NCBI GenBank assembly: GCA_903821995.1
Contig: CAIJNI010000080.1
Coordinates: forward strand, 62,001-126,000
Direction: 5' to 3'
DNA: 64,000 bases
Source: an uncultured beta proteobacterium
GTDB lineage: Bacteria; Pseudomonadota; Gammaproteobacteria; Burkholderiales; Burkholderiaceae
A program made the translations under genes and the position numbers. The notes under the pieces were generated by a model, which had not been told where the DNA came from, made no database searches, and was given only the letters and a program-made list of their open reading frames with translations. This document shows, piece by piece, positions 18,734 to 27,758 of this stretch (position 1 is its first letter; each line of letters begins with the position of its first letter).

Positions 18734-19255
18734 TTAGTTTTTAAATAAAACATCCTCAAATCCGTATTGACTAAAGTCAGTCACACGCATTGGAAAAAGA
18801 TAACCATCTAAATGATCACATTCATGCTGTACAACTCTTGCATGAAAGCCTTCAACACTTCTATCAATGACATTACCGTCCTGATCAAAACCCTGATACC
18901 TTATTGCTTTAACTCGATCTACTTTGCCACGTATACCCGGAACAGATAGACACCCCTCCCAACCACTCTCTGTTTCAAGACTTAAAGGAGTTATGATGGG
19001 ATTAATCAGAACGGTCGAAGGTACCGGTAAAGCATCCGGGTAACGTATGCTTTTTTCAAAACCAAAAATGACAATACGAAACATAACACCAATCTGTGGT
19101 GCAGCTATTCCCGCACCATTTAATGACTTCATTGTGTCAGTCATGTCCTGAATAAGCTCTTGAATTTCAGGAGATATAATTTTGGATGGATCAACGGCGG
19201 AGCTGACTTGCAGTAATTTGGGTTCACCCATTCTTAATACTGTTCTAATTGGCAT
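18734..19255 (-). CDS. def: Peptide deformylase
   Basis: Peptide deformylase removes the formyl group from the initiator methionine of nascent proteins. The 173 residues contain all three motifs: NGAGIAAPQIG (motif 1, about residue 46), GWEGCLSVPG (motif 2, metal Cys) and VQHECDHLDG (motif 3, two metal His and catalytic Glu). The gene is not beside fmt as in many bacteria. It may be a second deformylase, which the window alone cannot settle. Confidence 0.95.
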   Translation of the reverse strand: MPIRTVLRMGEPKLLQVSSAVDPSKIISPEIQELIQDMTDTMKSLNGAGIAAPQIGVMFRIVIFGFEKSIRYPDALPVPSTVLINPIITPLSLETESGWEGCLSVPGIRGKVDRVKAIRYQGFDQDGNVIDRSVEGFHARVVQHECDHLDGYLFPMRVTDFSQYGFEDVLFKN

Positions 19256-19356
19256 ATATTTTCAAAAAAAGATTCATGATTTTTAAGTTATATTAGTTAT
19301 TCAAACCTTATATATTGCATATCATAGGGTAAAAAATTCAACAAAAAGAAGAAAAA

Positions 19357-20286
19357 ATGAAGACAAAGCATAGTATCTTACAAGTCGGATTCTTTCCAGA
19401 GGCAATGAATTCTGAAGTGAACCAACGTTTTAATTCTACCTACATTATCAATGCGGAGAAACATCTTCCACACCATGAATTTGAAATCCTGTTAACAACT
19501 GGTACGACAGTGCTTACAACTGATTTTTTAGACTCATTACCCCATCTAAAAATGGTCAGTTCTTGCGCTGTCGGATACGATAATCTACCGCTTTCTTATT
19601 TTAAAAGTAGAAAGATTGTCGCAACTCATACACCCAGTGTTCTTAATCAAGCAGTCTGTGAGCTTACTATGGGAATCTTGTTTGGTATGTTAAGAAGACT
19701 CCCTCAAGCCAATCAGTTTGCGAAGTCCGGCCAGTGGACATCTGGAGGCTTTCCATTAGGAACATCTCTTGCTGGAAAGACAGTAGGAATTGTCGGTATG
19801 GGAAGAATTGCTCAAGATTTATCGAAGTGCTTACTGCCTTTAGGAGTGAAACTTGCCTACACGACTCCTAACAAAAAAGAGCTGCCCTATACCTACCATA
19901 ACAACATTACTAGCCTTGCTCATGCTGCCGATATTCTAATCATGATGTGCCCAGGTGGACCAGTCACTGAAAAAATTGCAAATTTAGAAGTTTTTGAGGC
20001 TTTAGGTCCTCAAGGATATTTTATTAACGTCGCTCGTGGTAGCGTAGTCAATGAGATAGATCTCATAGAAGCGCTTAAAAATAAAGTGATAAGCGCTGCA
20101 GCTCTTGATGTTTACCCTAAAGAACCAAGCATTAACCCAGATCTCTTTGATATTGATAATTTATACCTTACTCCACATCTAGGAAGCTCAACCTTTGAGA
20201 CAAAGCAAGCTATGATAGCTTTAAGCCTTAACAATATCGATGCTTTTATTCATCAAACGCCACTAATTACTCCAATTTTATTTTAG
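19357..20286 (+). CDS. D-2-hydroxyacid dehydrogenase (NAD(P)-dependent)
   Basis: 309 residues. The nucleotide-binding segment GKTVGIVGMGRIAQDLSK is near residues 147-164. The catalytic triad of the family is present: Arg in FINVARGSVV, Glu in DVYPKEP and His in LTPHLGSSTFE. The sequence fits the glyoxylate/hydroxypyruvate reductase branch. It starts a plus-strand trio with a DHDPS-family aldolase (9 bp later) and an IlvD/Edd dehydratase. Confidence 0.93.
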   Translation: MKTKHSILQVGFFPEAMNSEVNQRFNSTYIINAEKHLPHHEFEILLTTGTTVLTTDFLDSLPHLKMVSSCAVGYDNLPLSYFKSRKIVATHTPSVLNQAVCELTMGILFGMLRRLPQANQFAKSGQWTSGGFPLGTSLAGKTVGIVGMGRIAQDLSKCLLPLGVKLAYTTPNKKELPYTYHNNITSLAHAADILIMMCPGGPVTEKIANLEVFEALGPQGYFINVARGSVVNEIDLIEALKNKVISAAALDVYPKEPSINPDLFDIDNLYLTPHLGSSTFETKQAMIALSLNNIDAFIHQTPLITPILF

Positions 20287-20295
20287 GTTTTTACA

Positions 20296-21216
20296 ATGCA
20301 CCTTACCAAATATGGGCTTCCAGCAGTTTTGTCTCCGGTACTCACGCCATTTCTAGCCTCTGGAATTCCGGATGCTAAAAGACTGATTAAACAGTGCCAG
20401 TGGCTAGATCATAATGGGGTTGGACAAGCTATTTTTGGGACAAATTCTGAAGCCAACTCAATGGCTGCGTCTCAAAAGTTACATTTATTAGATGAACTGA
20501 TTAAAGGCGGCATAAACCCTAAACATTTAATGCCTGGGACTGGTGCATGCTCTATTCAGGAAACTGTAGAAATGACCAAAGCAGCAGTAACTTTAGGATG
20601 CGCCGGTACCCTTATGTTGCCACCTTTTTACTATAAGGATGTTCCAGATGAGGGGCTATTTAATTTTTATGCAAGTGTAATAGAACAAGTAGCTGATTCT
20701 CGTCTAAAAGTCTATGTTTACAACATTCCACCCGTGTCAAAGGTTGCTCTTAGCTTGACATTACTTGAACGGCTTGTAAAAGCTTTCCCAAGCACTATAG
20801 TTGGAATTAAAGATAGTTCTGGTGACTGGTCTTATACCGAATCAGTCATTTCATGTTTAGCCCCTTCTAACTTTCAAGTTTACGCAGGAAGCGAGACCTT
20901 TCTTTTGAAGACTCTTCGCTCTGGTGGTGTAGGATGTATATCTGCAACTGCAAACATCAACCCTTTAGCAATTGCTCAGCTCGCTAAAACATGGCAAGAC
21001 TCAAATGCTGATGAACAGCAAAAAGCCCTTGATGTAGTCCGCGCCACTTTTTCACAATACCCAATGATTCCTGCCATGAAAGCTGCTGTAGCCTATTTTA
21101 GTCAGGACAGTCTATGGGGTCATGTACTTCCCCCCTTAGTGGATCTCAGCCGTGAACAAACCCAATCATTGATTAAAGGCCTACATAAAATTAACTTTGC
21201 AATGACCGGACTTTAA
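20296..21216 (+). CDS. Dihydrodipicolinate synthase-family aldolase/lyase
   Basis: 306 residues of the class I aldolase superfamily (DapA/NanA/KDG aldolase). The Schiff-base Lys is in VGIKDSSGDW (about residue 170) and the conserved Tyr in KVYVYNIPPV. IFGTNSEANSM replaces the GTTGE loop of true DapA, so the substrate is unlikely to be aspartate semialdehyde. With a sugar-acid dehydratase directly downstream, cleavage or dehydration of a 2-keto-3-deoxy sugar acid is the best inference. Confidence 0.9.
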   Translation: MHLTKYGLPAVLSPVLTPFLASGIPDAKRLIKQCQWLDHNGVGQAIFGTNSEANSMAASQKLHLLDELIKGGINPKHLMPGTGACSIQETVEMTKAAVTLGCAGTLMLPPFYYKDVPDEGLFNFYASVIEQVADSRLKVYVYNIPPVSKVALSLTLLERLVKAFPSTIVGIKDSSGDWSYTESVISCLAPSNFQVYAGSETFLLKTLRSGGVGCISATANINPLAIAQLAKTWQDSNADEQQKALDVVRATFSQYPMIPAMKAAVAYFSQDSLWGHVLPPLVDLSREQTQSLIKGLHKINFAMTGL

Positions 21217-21261
21217 TAAACAATTTATTTAATCAAGTTACCTTCACCTCATCATCTAAAT

Positions 21262-22998
21262 ATGATATCGAAAATTAAAACTAAAGGTATTACCCAAGGA
21301 CTGACAAGTTATGGAGATACTGCTTTCTCTTTGTTTTTACGAAAAGCATTTATTAAGGCGATGGGATATGGAGATAAAGCTCTTGATCGCCCTATTATCG
21401 GCATTACCAATACATTTAGTGACTTCAATCCATGTCATGGCAATGTGCCGCAAATTATTCGCGCCGTTGAGCGCGGGGTAATGCAATCCGGTGGTATGCC
21501 CATGACATTCCCAACCATATCTATTCATGAATCATTTTCCTACCCAACCAGTATGTACTTGCGCAATCTAATGGCTTTGGATACGGAAGAAATGATGCGA
21601 GCCCAACCCGTCGATGCCGTGGTTCTTATTGGGGGATGCGATAAAACTATTCCAGCTCAATTAATGGCAGCAGCAGCCCAAGATATACCCGTCATCGTCA
21701 TTCCAACAGGACCAATGCTAACAGGCGAACACAAAGGTGAACGATTGGGGGCTTGTACAGACTGCAGACGCTTTTGGGGCAAGTTCAGAGCCGGTGAAAT
21801 TGATCAATATGAAATTGATAGTGTGAATGAGAAACTAGCGCCAACCACTGGCACATGTATGGTCATGGGAACAGCAAGTACGATTGCTTGTATGGTGGAG
21901 GCTATGGGCATGAGTTTACCAGGAGCTGCAGCAATTCCAGCAGTCTATGCAGAGCGCTTACGTCATTCTGAAGATGTTGGAAGACGCATTGTTGAATTAG
22001 CAAAAGAACCGATTTCTCCCAAAGAAATTATGACTCCAGAAGCTATCACAAACGCATTAATCGTCTTACATGCTATTGGTGGATCTACAAATGCATTAAT
22101 TCACTTTACGGCCATTGCTGCAAAATTAGGTATTAAACTTGATTTGAAAAAGTTTGATGAATTGGGTCGTAAAATTCCAGTTCTAGTTGACCTCAAGCCA
22201 AGTGGCTCATTTTATATGGAGCACTTATATGAGGATGGCGGCCTCATGAGTGTTCTTAAAGAGCTCAAACCCTGGCTTCATCTCGACTGTATGACCGTCT
22301 CAGGAAAAACACTTGGCGATGAAATCGATGCGCATCAATTTGATGGTATCTCTAAAGTCATTCGGACAGCATCTGATCCTGTTTATCCAGTCGGTGGTCT
22401 TGCTTATTTAAGTGGCAATATTGCGCCACGTGGTGCAGTGATAAAGCATGCTTCTGCAATGCCTAAATTACTCAAGCATCGTGGACGTGCTGTTGTGTTC
22501 TCAAGCTTAGAGGATTTAACACTTAGAATAGATTCACCTGACCTTGATGTGACTGCAGATGATGTACTTGTCCTTCAAAATGCTGGTCCAAAAGGTTCTC
22601 CAGGTATGCCTGAGGCTGGCTATTTACCGATTCCTAAAAAATTAGCACAGGCTGGCGTAAAAGATATGGTTCGTATTTCAGATGCAAGAATGAGCGGAAC
22701 AGCATTTGGAACAATTGTCCTGCACATCACTCCTGAAGCTGCAGATGGTGGCCCACTCGCCATTGTAAGAAATGGCGACTATATAGAACTCGATGTAGAT
22801 GCAAGAAGTATTCACCTCGATGTATCAGATGAAGAAATTAAGCTGCGACTTACGCAATTAGGTACAACACCCCCTAGCGCTAAAAGTGGATACCGAAAAC
22901 TTTACTTAAGTACTGTCACTCAGGCTGATTTGGGATGTGATTTTGACTTTATGCTTCCAGAAATTACTCGTGAAACACCGGTGCTTAAAACTAAATAG
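21262..22998 (+). CDS. IlvD/Edd family dehydratase, sugar-acid type
   Basis: 578 residues. IlvD/Edd enzymes remove water from dihydroxy acids or sugar acids with an Fe-S cluster and Mg2+. The cluster cysteines are in FNPCHGNVP (about residue 57), IGGCDKTIPA (about residue 125) and TGTCMVMGTAS (about residue 198). The C-terminal RISDARMSGTAFG and VLQNAGPKGSPGMPE are conserved. GACTDCRRFWGKFRAGEID is typical of the L-arabinonate/xylonate-type branch rather than valine-pathway IlvD. It completes the hydroxyacid dehydrogenase-aldolase-dehydratase trio. Confidence 0.92.
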   Translation: MISKIKTKGITQGLTSYGDTAFSLFLRKAFIKAMGYGDKALDRPIIGITNTFSDFNPCHGNVPQIIRAVERGVMQSGGMPMTFPTISIHESFSYPTSMYLRNLMALDTEEMMRAQPVDAVVLIGGCDKTIPAQLMAAAAQDIPVIVIPTGPMLTGEHKGERLGACTDCRRFWGKFRAGEIDQYEIDSVNEKLAPTTGTCMVMGTASTIACMVEAMGMSLPGAAAIPAVYAERLRHSEDVGRRIVELAKEPISPKEIMTPEAITNALIVLHAIGGSTNALIHFTAIAAKLGIKLDLKKFDELGRKIPVLVDLKPSGSFYMEHLYEDGGLMSVLKELKPWLHLDCMTVSGKTLGDEIDAHQFDGISKVIRTASDPVYPVGGLAYLSGNIAPRGAVIKHASAMPKLLKHRGRAVVFSSLEDLTLRIDSPDLDVTADDVLVLQNAGPKGSPGMPEAGYLPIPKKLAQAGVKDMVRISDARMSGTAFGTIVLHITPEAADGGPLAIVRNGDYIELDVDARSIHLDVSDEEIKLRLTQLGTTPPSAKSGYRKLYLSTVTQADLGCDFDFMLPEITRETPVLKTK

Positions 22999-23011
22999 CT
23001 ATTAATTAATA

Positions 23012-23362
23012 TTATTTTTCAATTTTTGGCTTATCCCCACTAGGATTAATTTCTACTACCCTAATTTGCTTTGTCTTTTCATATATTGGGATTTTATTAG
23101 GATCATAGTCTTGGCAGATTTTTTGCCATTTAAAAACATTAAGCAAATTACAATCTTGATCAGCAACACCTGATATGACATGATCAGAAACTCCCTTACC
23201 TGTTGCAGCATAACTTGCACCTGAAACTGCAAGACTTTCTACTCCTGCAGTTGAAGTAATGGAAGCAACGCTAGATGATACCAATGGAGCAAGCATACAG
23301 CCTGAACATAGACCAACATATATTAAAAAAACAAAAATCTTGAAAGAGTACTTAGATGTCAT
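23012..23362 (-). CDS. Small exported protein, probable lipoprotein
   Basis: About 116 residues from the ATG at 23360-23362; a GTG-started frame adds nine residues up to 23389. A hydrophobic leader ends in GLCSGC, an imperfect lipobox. Mature sequence has AVSGASYAATGKGVSDHVIS and DQDCNLLNVFKWQKICQDY with two Cys. Proteins with this TGKG-SDH...QDC pattern are common uncharacterised lipoproteins in beta- and gammaproteobacteria, from memory. It lies 62 bp after another lipoprotein gene on the same strand. Confidence 0.75.
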   Translation of the reverse strand: MTSKYSFKIFVFLIYVGLCSGCMLAPLVSSSVASITSTAGVESLAVSGASYAATGKGVSDHVISGVADQDCNLLNVFKWQKICQDYDPNKIPIYEKTKQIRVVEINPSGDKPKIEK

Positions 23363-23424
23363 GAGCTTATTCTTGAATACATTAATCACAACAAAATTAA
23401 AAAACGCATGGATTCAATAGTTGT

Positions 23425-23799
23425 TTAATTGAGCACTCTATAACCGCGTCCCGCTAAACACTTTCTTATAATACTTTCTTGTTCTTTCATCCCGCCCGCT
23501 CCACCACTTAATCCACCAACAATAGCGCCTATGCCGGCACCTTGGAGCGCAGCTTTACCAGAATCACCAGTGATTACCCCGACCAAGGCACCGACTGCAG
23601 CTGCTCCAGTAGCGCCCATTGCAGCTTTTTTACCTGCACTAGATGTGTCAGTAGATAAAGCCTGACAATCTGTTAAGTCGTTTTCATAAACAACCATGTC
23701 TATACCTTTTTGATCAATAATTGGCTTGAAATTAGAGCCGGTATTAGCACAACCAACCAAAATGGTAAGCGTAATGAGATGTAGAATTTTTTTAATCAT
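23425..23799 (-). CDS. Glycine-zipper lipoprotein
   Basis: 124 residues with a clean lipobox (TILVGC, Cys at about residue 17). A glycine-rich pair of helices follows (about residues 58-105: ATGAAAVGALVGVITG, then GAGIGAIVGGLSGG), the glycine-zipper pattern that inserts in or spans membranes. A final Cys sits in IRKCLAGRGYRVLN. It is probably an outer-membrane lipoprotein of structural or stress type. The promoter region is shared divergently with the Smr gene. Confidence 0.85.
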   Translation of the reverse strand: MIKKILHLITLTILVGCANTGSNFKPIIDQKGIDMVVYENDLTDCQALSTDTSSAGKKAAMGATGAAAVGALVGVITGDSGKAALQGAGIGAIVGGLSGGAGGMKEQESIIRKCLAGRGYRVLN

Positions 23800-23895
23800 T
23801 ATTTTTCCTAAATTTATAAAACTTATATTTTTGACATTTCTAATTTTGTCTAATAATTAAGATACAGTTACAGTGGATCAATCAATTTTTATACT

Positions 23896-24360
23896 ATGCC
23901 ACAATCTTATGCTATTTGCGCAATGTGCGGAAATCCCAGACCAGTTTTAGAGAAGGTTTGTCGTTTTTGTAACCATGATGAAATCGTTACCGAGCTTTCT
24001 AAAAAACTACCAGTCTTTACAATTAATATAGAACTTCATATGCCAACAGTAGATGAAGCACTAGAGCGTTTTTATCATCAACTTGAAAAAATACAAGGAG
24101 CAGGAATTAAAATGGTACGAGTGATTCACGGTCATGGATCATCTGGCGTTGGCGGAAGAATTCGTGTTGCCTTCAGAGAAGCAATGATGCACGGTCGATG
24201 GAGCCATATTATTCGAGGCGTTTATCTTGGAGAAGAACTTTCTTTAAATGCGCAAGGTCTAGCAGAGTTTACACAGAACCACCCAAGCCTAAGAAAAGAA
24301 TTAACTCATGACATGATGGGTAATCCAGGTATCACACTCCTAGTTCTTCAGCGAAGTTAA
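23896..24360 (+). CDS. Zinc-ribbon plus Smr-domain protein
   Basis: 154 residues. An N-terminal Cys4 knuckle (CAMCGNPRPVLEKVCRFC, residues 8-25) is followed by a Smr-type domain: ELHMPTVDEALERF (about residues 51-64) and VRVIHGHGSSGVGGRIRVAF (about residues 75-94). Smr domains can nick DNA or cut RNA. Here the usual DLHG start is ELHM and the HGKG is HGHG. The C-terminal 45 residues are not part of a normal Smr domain. No clear ribosome site precedes the ATG. The 3' end overlaps acuI by 4 bp. Confidence 0.75.
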   Translation: MPQSYAICAMCGNPRPVLEKVCRFCNHDEIVTELSKKLPVFTINIELHMPTVDEALERFYHQLEKIQGAGIKMVRVIHGHGSSGVGGRIRVAFREAMMHGRWSHIIRGVYLGEELSLNAQGLAEFTQNHPSLRKELTHDMMGNPGITLLVLQRS

Positions 24361-25331
24361 AGCTTAACGACGATCCGACCACTCAGTTTTGCATCCATGA
24401 GTTGTTGCGCTTTTTTAATTGCCTGAGTTAAAGGAATTTCCTCAATCATTGTTTCTAATTTTTCAACATCCAAATCGGTTGCAAGACGCATCCAGGCTTC
24501 TTGTCTTTTTTCTAAAGGCGCCATGACAGAATCAATTCCAGCTAAGGTAATGCCCCGTAATATGAAGGGCATCACGGTAGATGGTAAATCCGTTCCCTGC
24601 GCTAATCCACAAGCAGCAACAGTTCCAGAATATTTAGTTTGGGCTAATACATTGGCCAAAGTAAATGATCCTACAGAATCTACAACACCTGCCCAACGTT
24701 CTTTTTGAAAAGGTTTTCCTTGTTCTGATAATGCTTGACGTTCAATAATACTTGTAGCCCCTAAAGATTTAAGATAATGCTCTTCTTGCACTTTACCTGT
24801 AGCTGCAACAACTGAATATCCCAACTTTGATAAAAGTGCAATCGCAACACTACCAACACCACCTGTAGCACCTGTCACAAGAACCTCGCCATCCGAAGGC
24901 TTAACACCATGTTTTTCAAGTGCCAGAATACAAAGCATTGCTGTATACCCTGCAGTTCCAATAGCCATAGCTTGTCTAGAAGTAAAGGCAGTAGGTAGTT
25001 TGACTAGCCAATCTCCATTAAGTCTTGCCCTTTGAGATAAACATCCCCAATGCGTCTCTCCAACTCCCCAACCATTATGAATAAATTGATCTCCTGCTTT
25101 CCAATTGGGGTGAGAAGATTCCAATATGGTGCCCGAACCGTCGATACCTGCAACCATGGGCCAAGTTCTTACAACAGGAGCTTTGTTTGTAATTGCTAAA
25201 CCATCTTTATAGTTAAGTGTTGAATACTTTATATCCACCAGCACATCCCCAAGCGGTAATTGTGACTCCTCTAAATCTTCCACTTGGGCCGAAAATAGAT
25301 CTTGATTTCTTAAAACAAGCGCCTTAAACAT
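24357..25331 (-). CDS. acuI: Acrylyl-CoA reductase / YhdH-type quinone oxidoreductase
   Basis: About 324 residues from the ATG at 25331 (MFKALVLRNQD), where family members begin; an upstream in-frame ATG at 25385 adds 18 unlikely residues. AcuI reduces acryloyl-CoA to propionyl-CoA with NADPH. Seen are STLNYKDGLAIT (about residue 40), GIDGSGTI, GWGVGETHWGCLSQRAR, the nucleotide motif VTGATGGVGSVAI (about residues 150-162), DSVGSFTLANVLAQ and GIDSVMAPLEKRQEAW. All match the YhdH/AcuI subfamily. Confidence 0.92.
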   Translation of the reverse strand: MFKALVLRNQDLFSAQVEDLEESQLPLGDVLVDIKYSTLNYKDGLAITNKAPVVRTWPMVAGIDGSGTILESSHPNWKAGDQFIHNGWGVGETHWGCLSQRARLNGDWLVKLPTAFTSRQAMAIGTAGYTAMLCILALEKHGVKPSDGEVLVTGATGGVGSVAIALLSKLGYSVVAATGKVQEEHYLKSLGATSIIERQALSEQGKPFQKERWAGVVDSVGSFTLANVLAQTKYSGTVAACGLAQGTDLPSTVMPFILRGITLAGIDSVMAPLEKRQEAWMRLATDLDVEKLETMIEEIPLTQAIKKAQQLMDAKLSGRIVVKL

Positions 25332-25417
25332 AGCAGTCTTTCTATAGTTGTTCAGTTGATTTAACTTAATATTCGATTTTATCAAGTCATGGAGAAATAG
25401 TCGGGGAGATTAAATAT

Positions 25418-26521
25418 TTATTCTTCAGTTCCAACCAGCAAAGTAAGTTCCTCATTATCAGCAGAAAAAATTCTTAAGTTTTGAGATGCTGATTCAAAGA
25501 AATCTCTAATACTTTTTTCTGATTGCACTTGATGCAAAATACGATGATCCGATAGCACTTGGCGCCAATGTCTTGCACCTGCTAGCCCATACGCCAGCCC
25601 TAAAATATGACGGGTGATTGAACCAATATGAAACGGTTGATTTTTTTGTTGACACTCTCGATACCAGGATTGTGTATAAGTGATGATTTTTTCTTGTATT
25701 TCCAACCAAACATTCTCATTGAGAAAATATCCATAATCTTTGCCGCCTGATTGAATCAATCTATCCCAACCAATAAGAATTGCAGGATGATGATAAGCGG
25801 CTCTACCAATCATGAATCCATCAAAATCATCCCAATGTCGTGCTATATCTGCATTATTTTCTAATCCACCATTTAATATCACCTTAAAATCCGGAAAATC
25901 TTTCTTAACATCTAATCTCAGTTGTTTAGCAACTTCATACCTCAATGGCGGAACTGTCCGATTTTCTTTTGGAGACAATCCTTTTAAAATTGCATTACGT
26001 GCGTGAATCGTTACCTGAGATGCACCCATTTCAGCAACTTTCAAAATAAAATTTAAAACAAATTGATAATCCTGGATATTTTCTGCCGGATTCATCTCAT
26101 CCAAACCTAGTCGGTGCTTGACAGATATCGGAATATCAGTCGCTTCTTTCATTGCTTTGACACAAGTAGCAACTAACTCGGGTTCTCGCATCAAACACGC
26201 ACCAAATGATCCTCGCTGAACACGCTCAGACGGGCAACCGCAATTAAGGTCGATTTGGTCGTAACCCCACTGTTGACCAATACTTGCAGCTTTTGCTATA
26301 TCTTCAGGTTCACTCCCCCCTAGTTGAAGGACTACAGGGTGTTCGTTTTTGTCAAAATCTAAGTGTCTTGCTTTATCACCAAAGATAATTGCTCCAGAAT
26401 TAACCATTTCTGTGTACAAAATGGCCTCTTTGCTCAATATCCTATGAAAAGATCGGCAATGCCTATCAGACCATTCCATCATAGGTGCAACGCAGAGAAT
26501 CTTAAATGTGTGATTTATCAT
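25418..26521 (-). CDS. dusA: tRNA-dihydrouridine synthase A
   Basis: DusA reduces uridines 20/20a in the tRNA D-loop with FMN and NADPH. 367 residues, a little longer than the roughly 330-345 usual because of a C-terminal extension. Seen are VAPMMEWSDRHCR (residues 11-23), LYTEMVNSGAI, NCGCPSERVQRGSFGACLM (catalytic Cys near residue 96), VKHRLGLDE and TIHARNA with KGLSPKENR after it. The PMMEWSDRHCR and GLSPKENR forms separate DusA from DusB and DusC. Confidence 0.95.
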   Translation of the reverse strand: MINHTFKILCVAPMMEWSDRHCRSFHRILSKEAILYTEMVNSGAIIFGDKARHLDFDKNEHPVVLQLGGSEPEDIAKAASIGQQWGYDQIDLNCGCPSERVQRGSFGACLMREPELVATCVKAMKEATDIPISVKHRLGLDEMNPAENIQDYQFVLNFILKVAEMGASQVTIHARNAILKGLSPKENRTVPPLRYEVAKQLRLDVKKDFPDFKVILNGGLENNADIARHWDDFDGFMIGRAAYHHPAILIGWDRLIQSGGKDYGYFLNENVWLEIQEKIITYTQSWYRECQQKNQPFHIGSITRHILGLAYGLAGARHWRQVLSDHRILHQVQSEKSIRDFFESASQNLRIFSADNEELTLLVGTEE

Positions 26522-26696
26522 AAATAATACAATGTACTGATAACAAGCTAAGCAACAGAAATTTGCCTTTCAAGACCATTTTACAGAGAGTTATACCAAG
26601 TGTTTCTATTATGACAACCAGATTCATAGCAATAACTTTTAAAAGCTTAAAATAACTCATAGAATCGGCAATTTCCTGTCTTAACTCGCTATTCAT
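26502..26696 (-). CDS. Doubtful small membrane protein upstream of dusA
   Basis: 64 codons with one or two hydrophobic segments (about residues 19-37 and 43-56). The ATG at 26694-26696 follows a GAGGA ribosome site at 26704-26708, and the 3' end overlaps the dusA start by 20 bp. The ribosome site sits in an AGGATCCT palindrome that also serves the divergent Bug gene, so it may be fortuitous. I recognise no family. Confidence 0.25.
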   Translation of the reverse strand: MNSELRQEIADSMSYFKLLKVIAMNLVVIIETLGITLCKMVLKGKFLLLSLLSVHCIIYDKSHI

Positions 26697-26708
26697 AATA
26701 GGATCCTC

Positions 26709-27716
26709 ATGAAACCCAAATTGTTGTCATTTAGTTTAATTATCCATTTACTCATCTCTTGTGTTTGTGGCCTAATTTCATTCTCAAGCTTCTCTCAAAG
26801 TTCTGAATCAAAATTTCCAGAAAAACCGATTACTATCGTTGTTGCATATGCACCTGGAGGTCAAGGTGATGTTTTTGCAAGATTAATTAGCGAACGACTC
26901 ACCTCTAAATGGGGCGTATCTGTGATTGTTGATAATAAACCAGGTGCAAGCGGGATGATTGGCACACGCTATGTAGTAGCTGCCAAACCTGATGGCTATG
27001 TACTCTTACTTGCACAAACTGGTGAAATCTCAATTAATCCTTGGGTCATGAAAAACTTAGGATATAACCCCAGTAAAGATCTCAAACCTATTGTGTTGGT
27101 TGGTGATGCACCCCTCGTTATGTCAGTTGCTACAGGTAGTAAATTTAAAAATATATCTGAAGTGATGTCTTTTGCAAAAATGAATCCTAATAGTCTGAGC
27201 TATGCATCATCAGGTACGGCCACTCCAGGTCATCTGTGTGCCGCAGCTCTCGATTTATATCTAAATGGCCACTTCACTCATGTTCCCTACAAAGGAGCCG
27301 GCCCTGCCACGACTGATTTACTCGGAGATCAGGTTGATTTTTTCTTCTCAAGTGCTGCTGGCATCATGCCACATATCAACTCTGGGAAAGTCAGAGGACT
27401 TGCAGTTTCAACCAAAAAGAGAATTTCAGCATTAGCACAAACTCCCACAGTAGCAGAAAGCGGAATACCTAATTTTAGTTTTAGTCTCTGGGGTGGATTA
27501 TTTGCTCCTGCTGGCACCCCGAGTAGCATCGTAGAAAAAATAAACACTGCAGTCAATGAAATATTACAAGAGACGGAAATAAAAAATAGACTTGAAAGAG
27601 ACGGCGTTCTATCGCAAAAAAATAGCGTCATTGAATTTTCTGAATTTGTAAACCAAGAATCTAAAAAATATGAAGAACTCGTTAAGACCACTGGGATCAA
27701 AAGTGAAGCAAATTAA
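26709..27716 (+). CDS. Bug/TctC-family periplasmic solute receptor
   Basis: 335 residues. The signal peptide is long (about 30 residues, ending near SFSQSSE). The ligand loop is the canonical IVVAYAPGGQGDVFARL (about residues 45-60). DNKPGASGMIGTR, AAKPDGYVLLLA, THVPYKGAGPATTDLLGDQVD and PTVAESGIPNF follow in the expected order. It heads an operon with an isocitrate/isopropylmalate-type dehydrogenase (42 bp later) and an amidohydrolase, so its ligand is probably a hydroxy-dicarboxylate or a related lactone acid. That is inference. Confidence 0.93.
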   Translation: MKPKLLSFSLIIHLLISCVCGLISFSSFSQSSESKFPEKPITIVVAYAPGGQGDVFARLISERLTSKWGVSVIVDNKPGASGMIGTRYVVAAKPDGYVLLLAQTGEISINPWVMKNLGYNPSKDLKPIVLVGDAPLVMSVATGSKFKNISEVMSFAKMNPNSLSYASSGTATPGHLCAAALDLYLNGHFTHVPYKGAGPATTDLLGDQVDFFFSSAAGIMPHINSGKVRGLAVSTKKRISALAQTPTVAESGIPNFSFSLWGGLFAPAGTPSSIVEKINTAVNEILQETEIKNRLERDGVLSQKNSVIEFSEFVNQESKKYEELVKTTGIKSEAN

Positions 27717-27758
27717 ATTCCCCCTCCCTGTAAATTTCGTGAATTAAGGAAATAAAGT

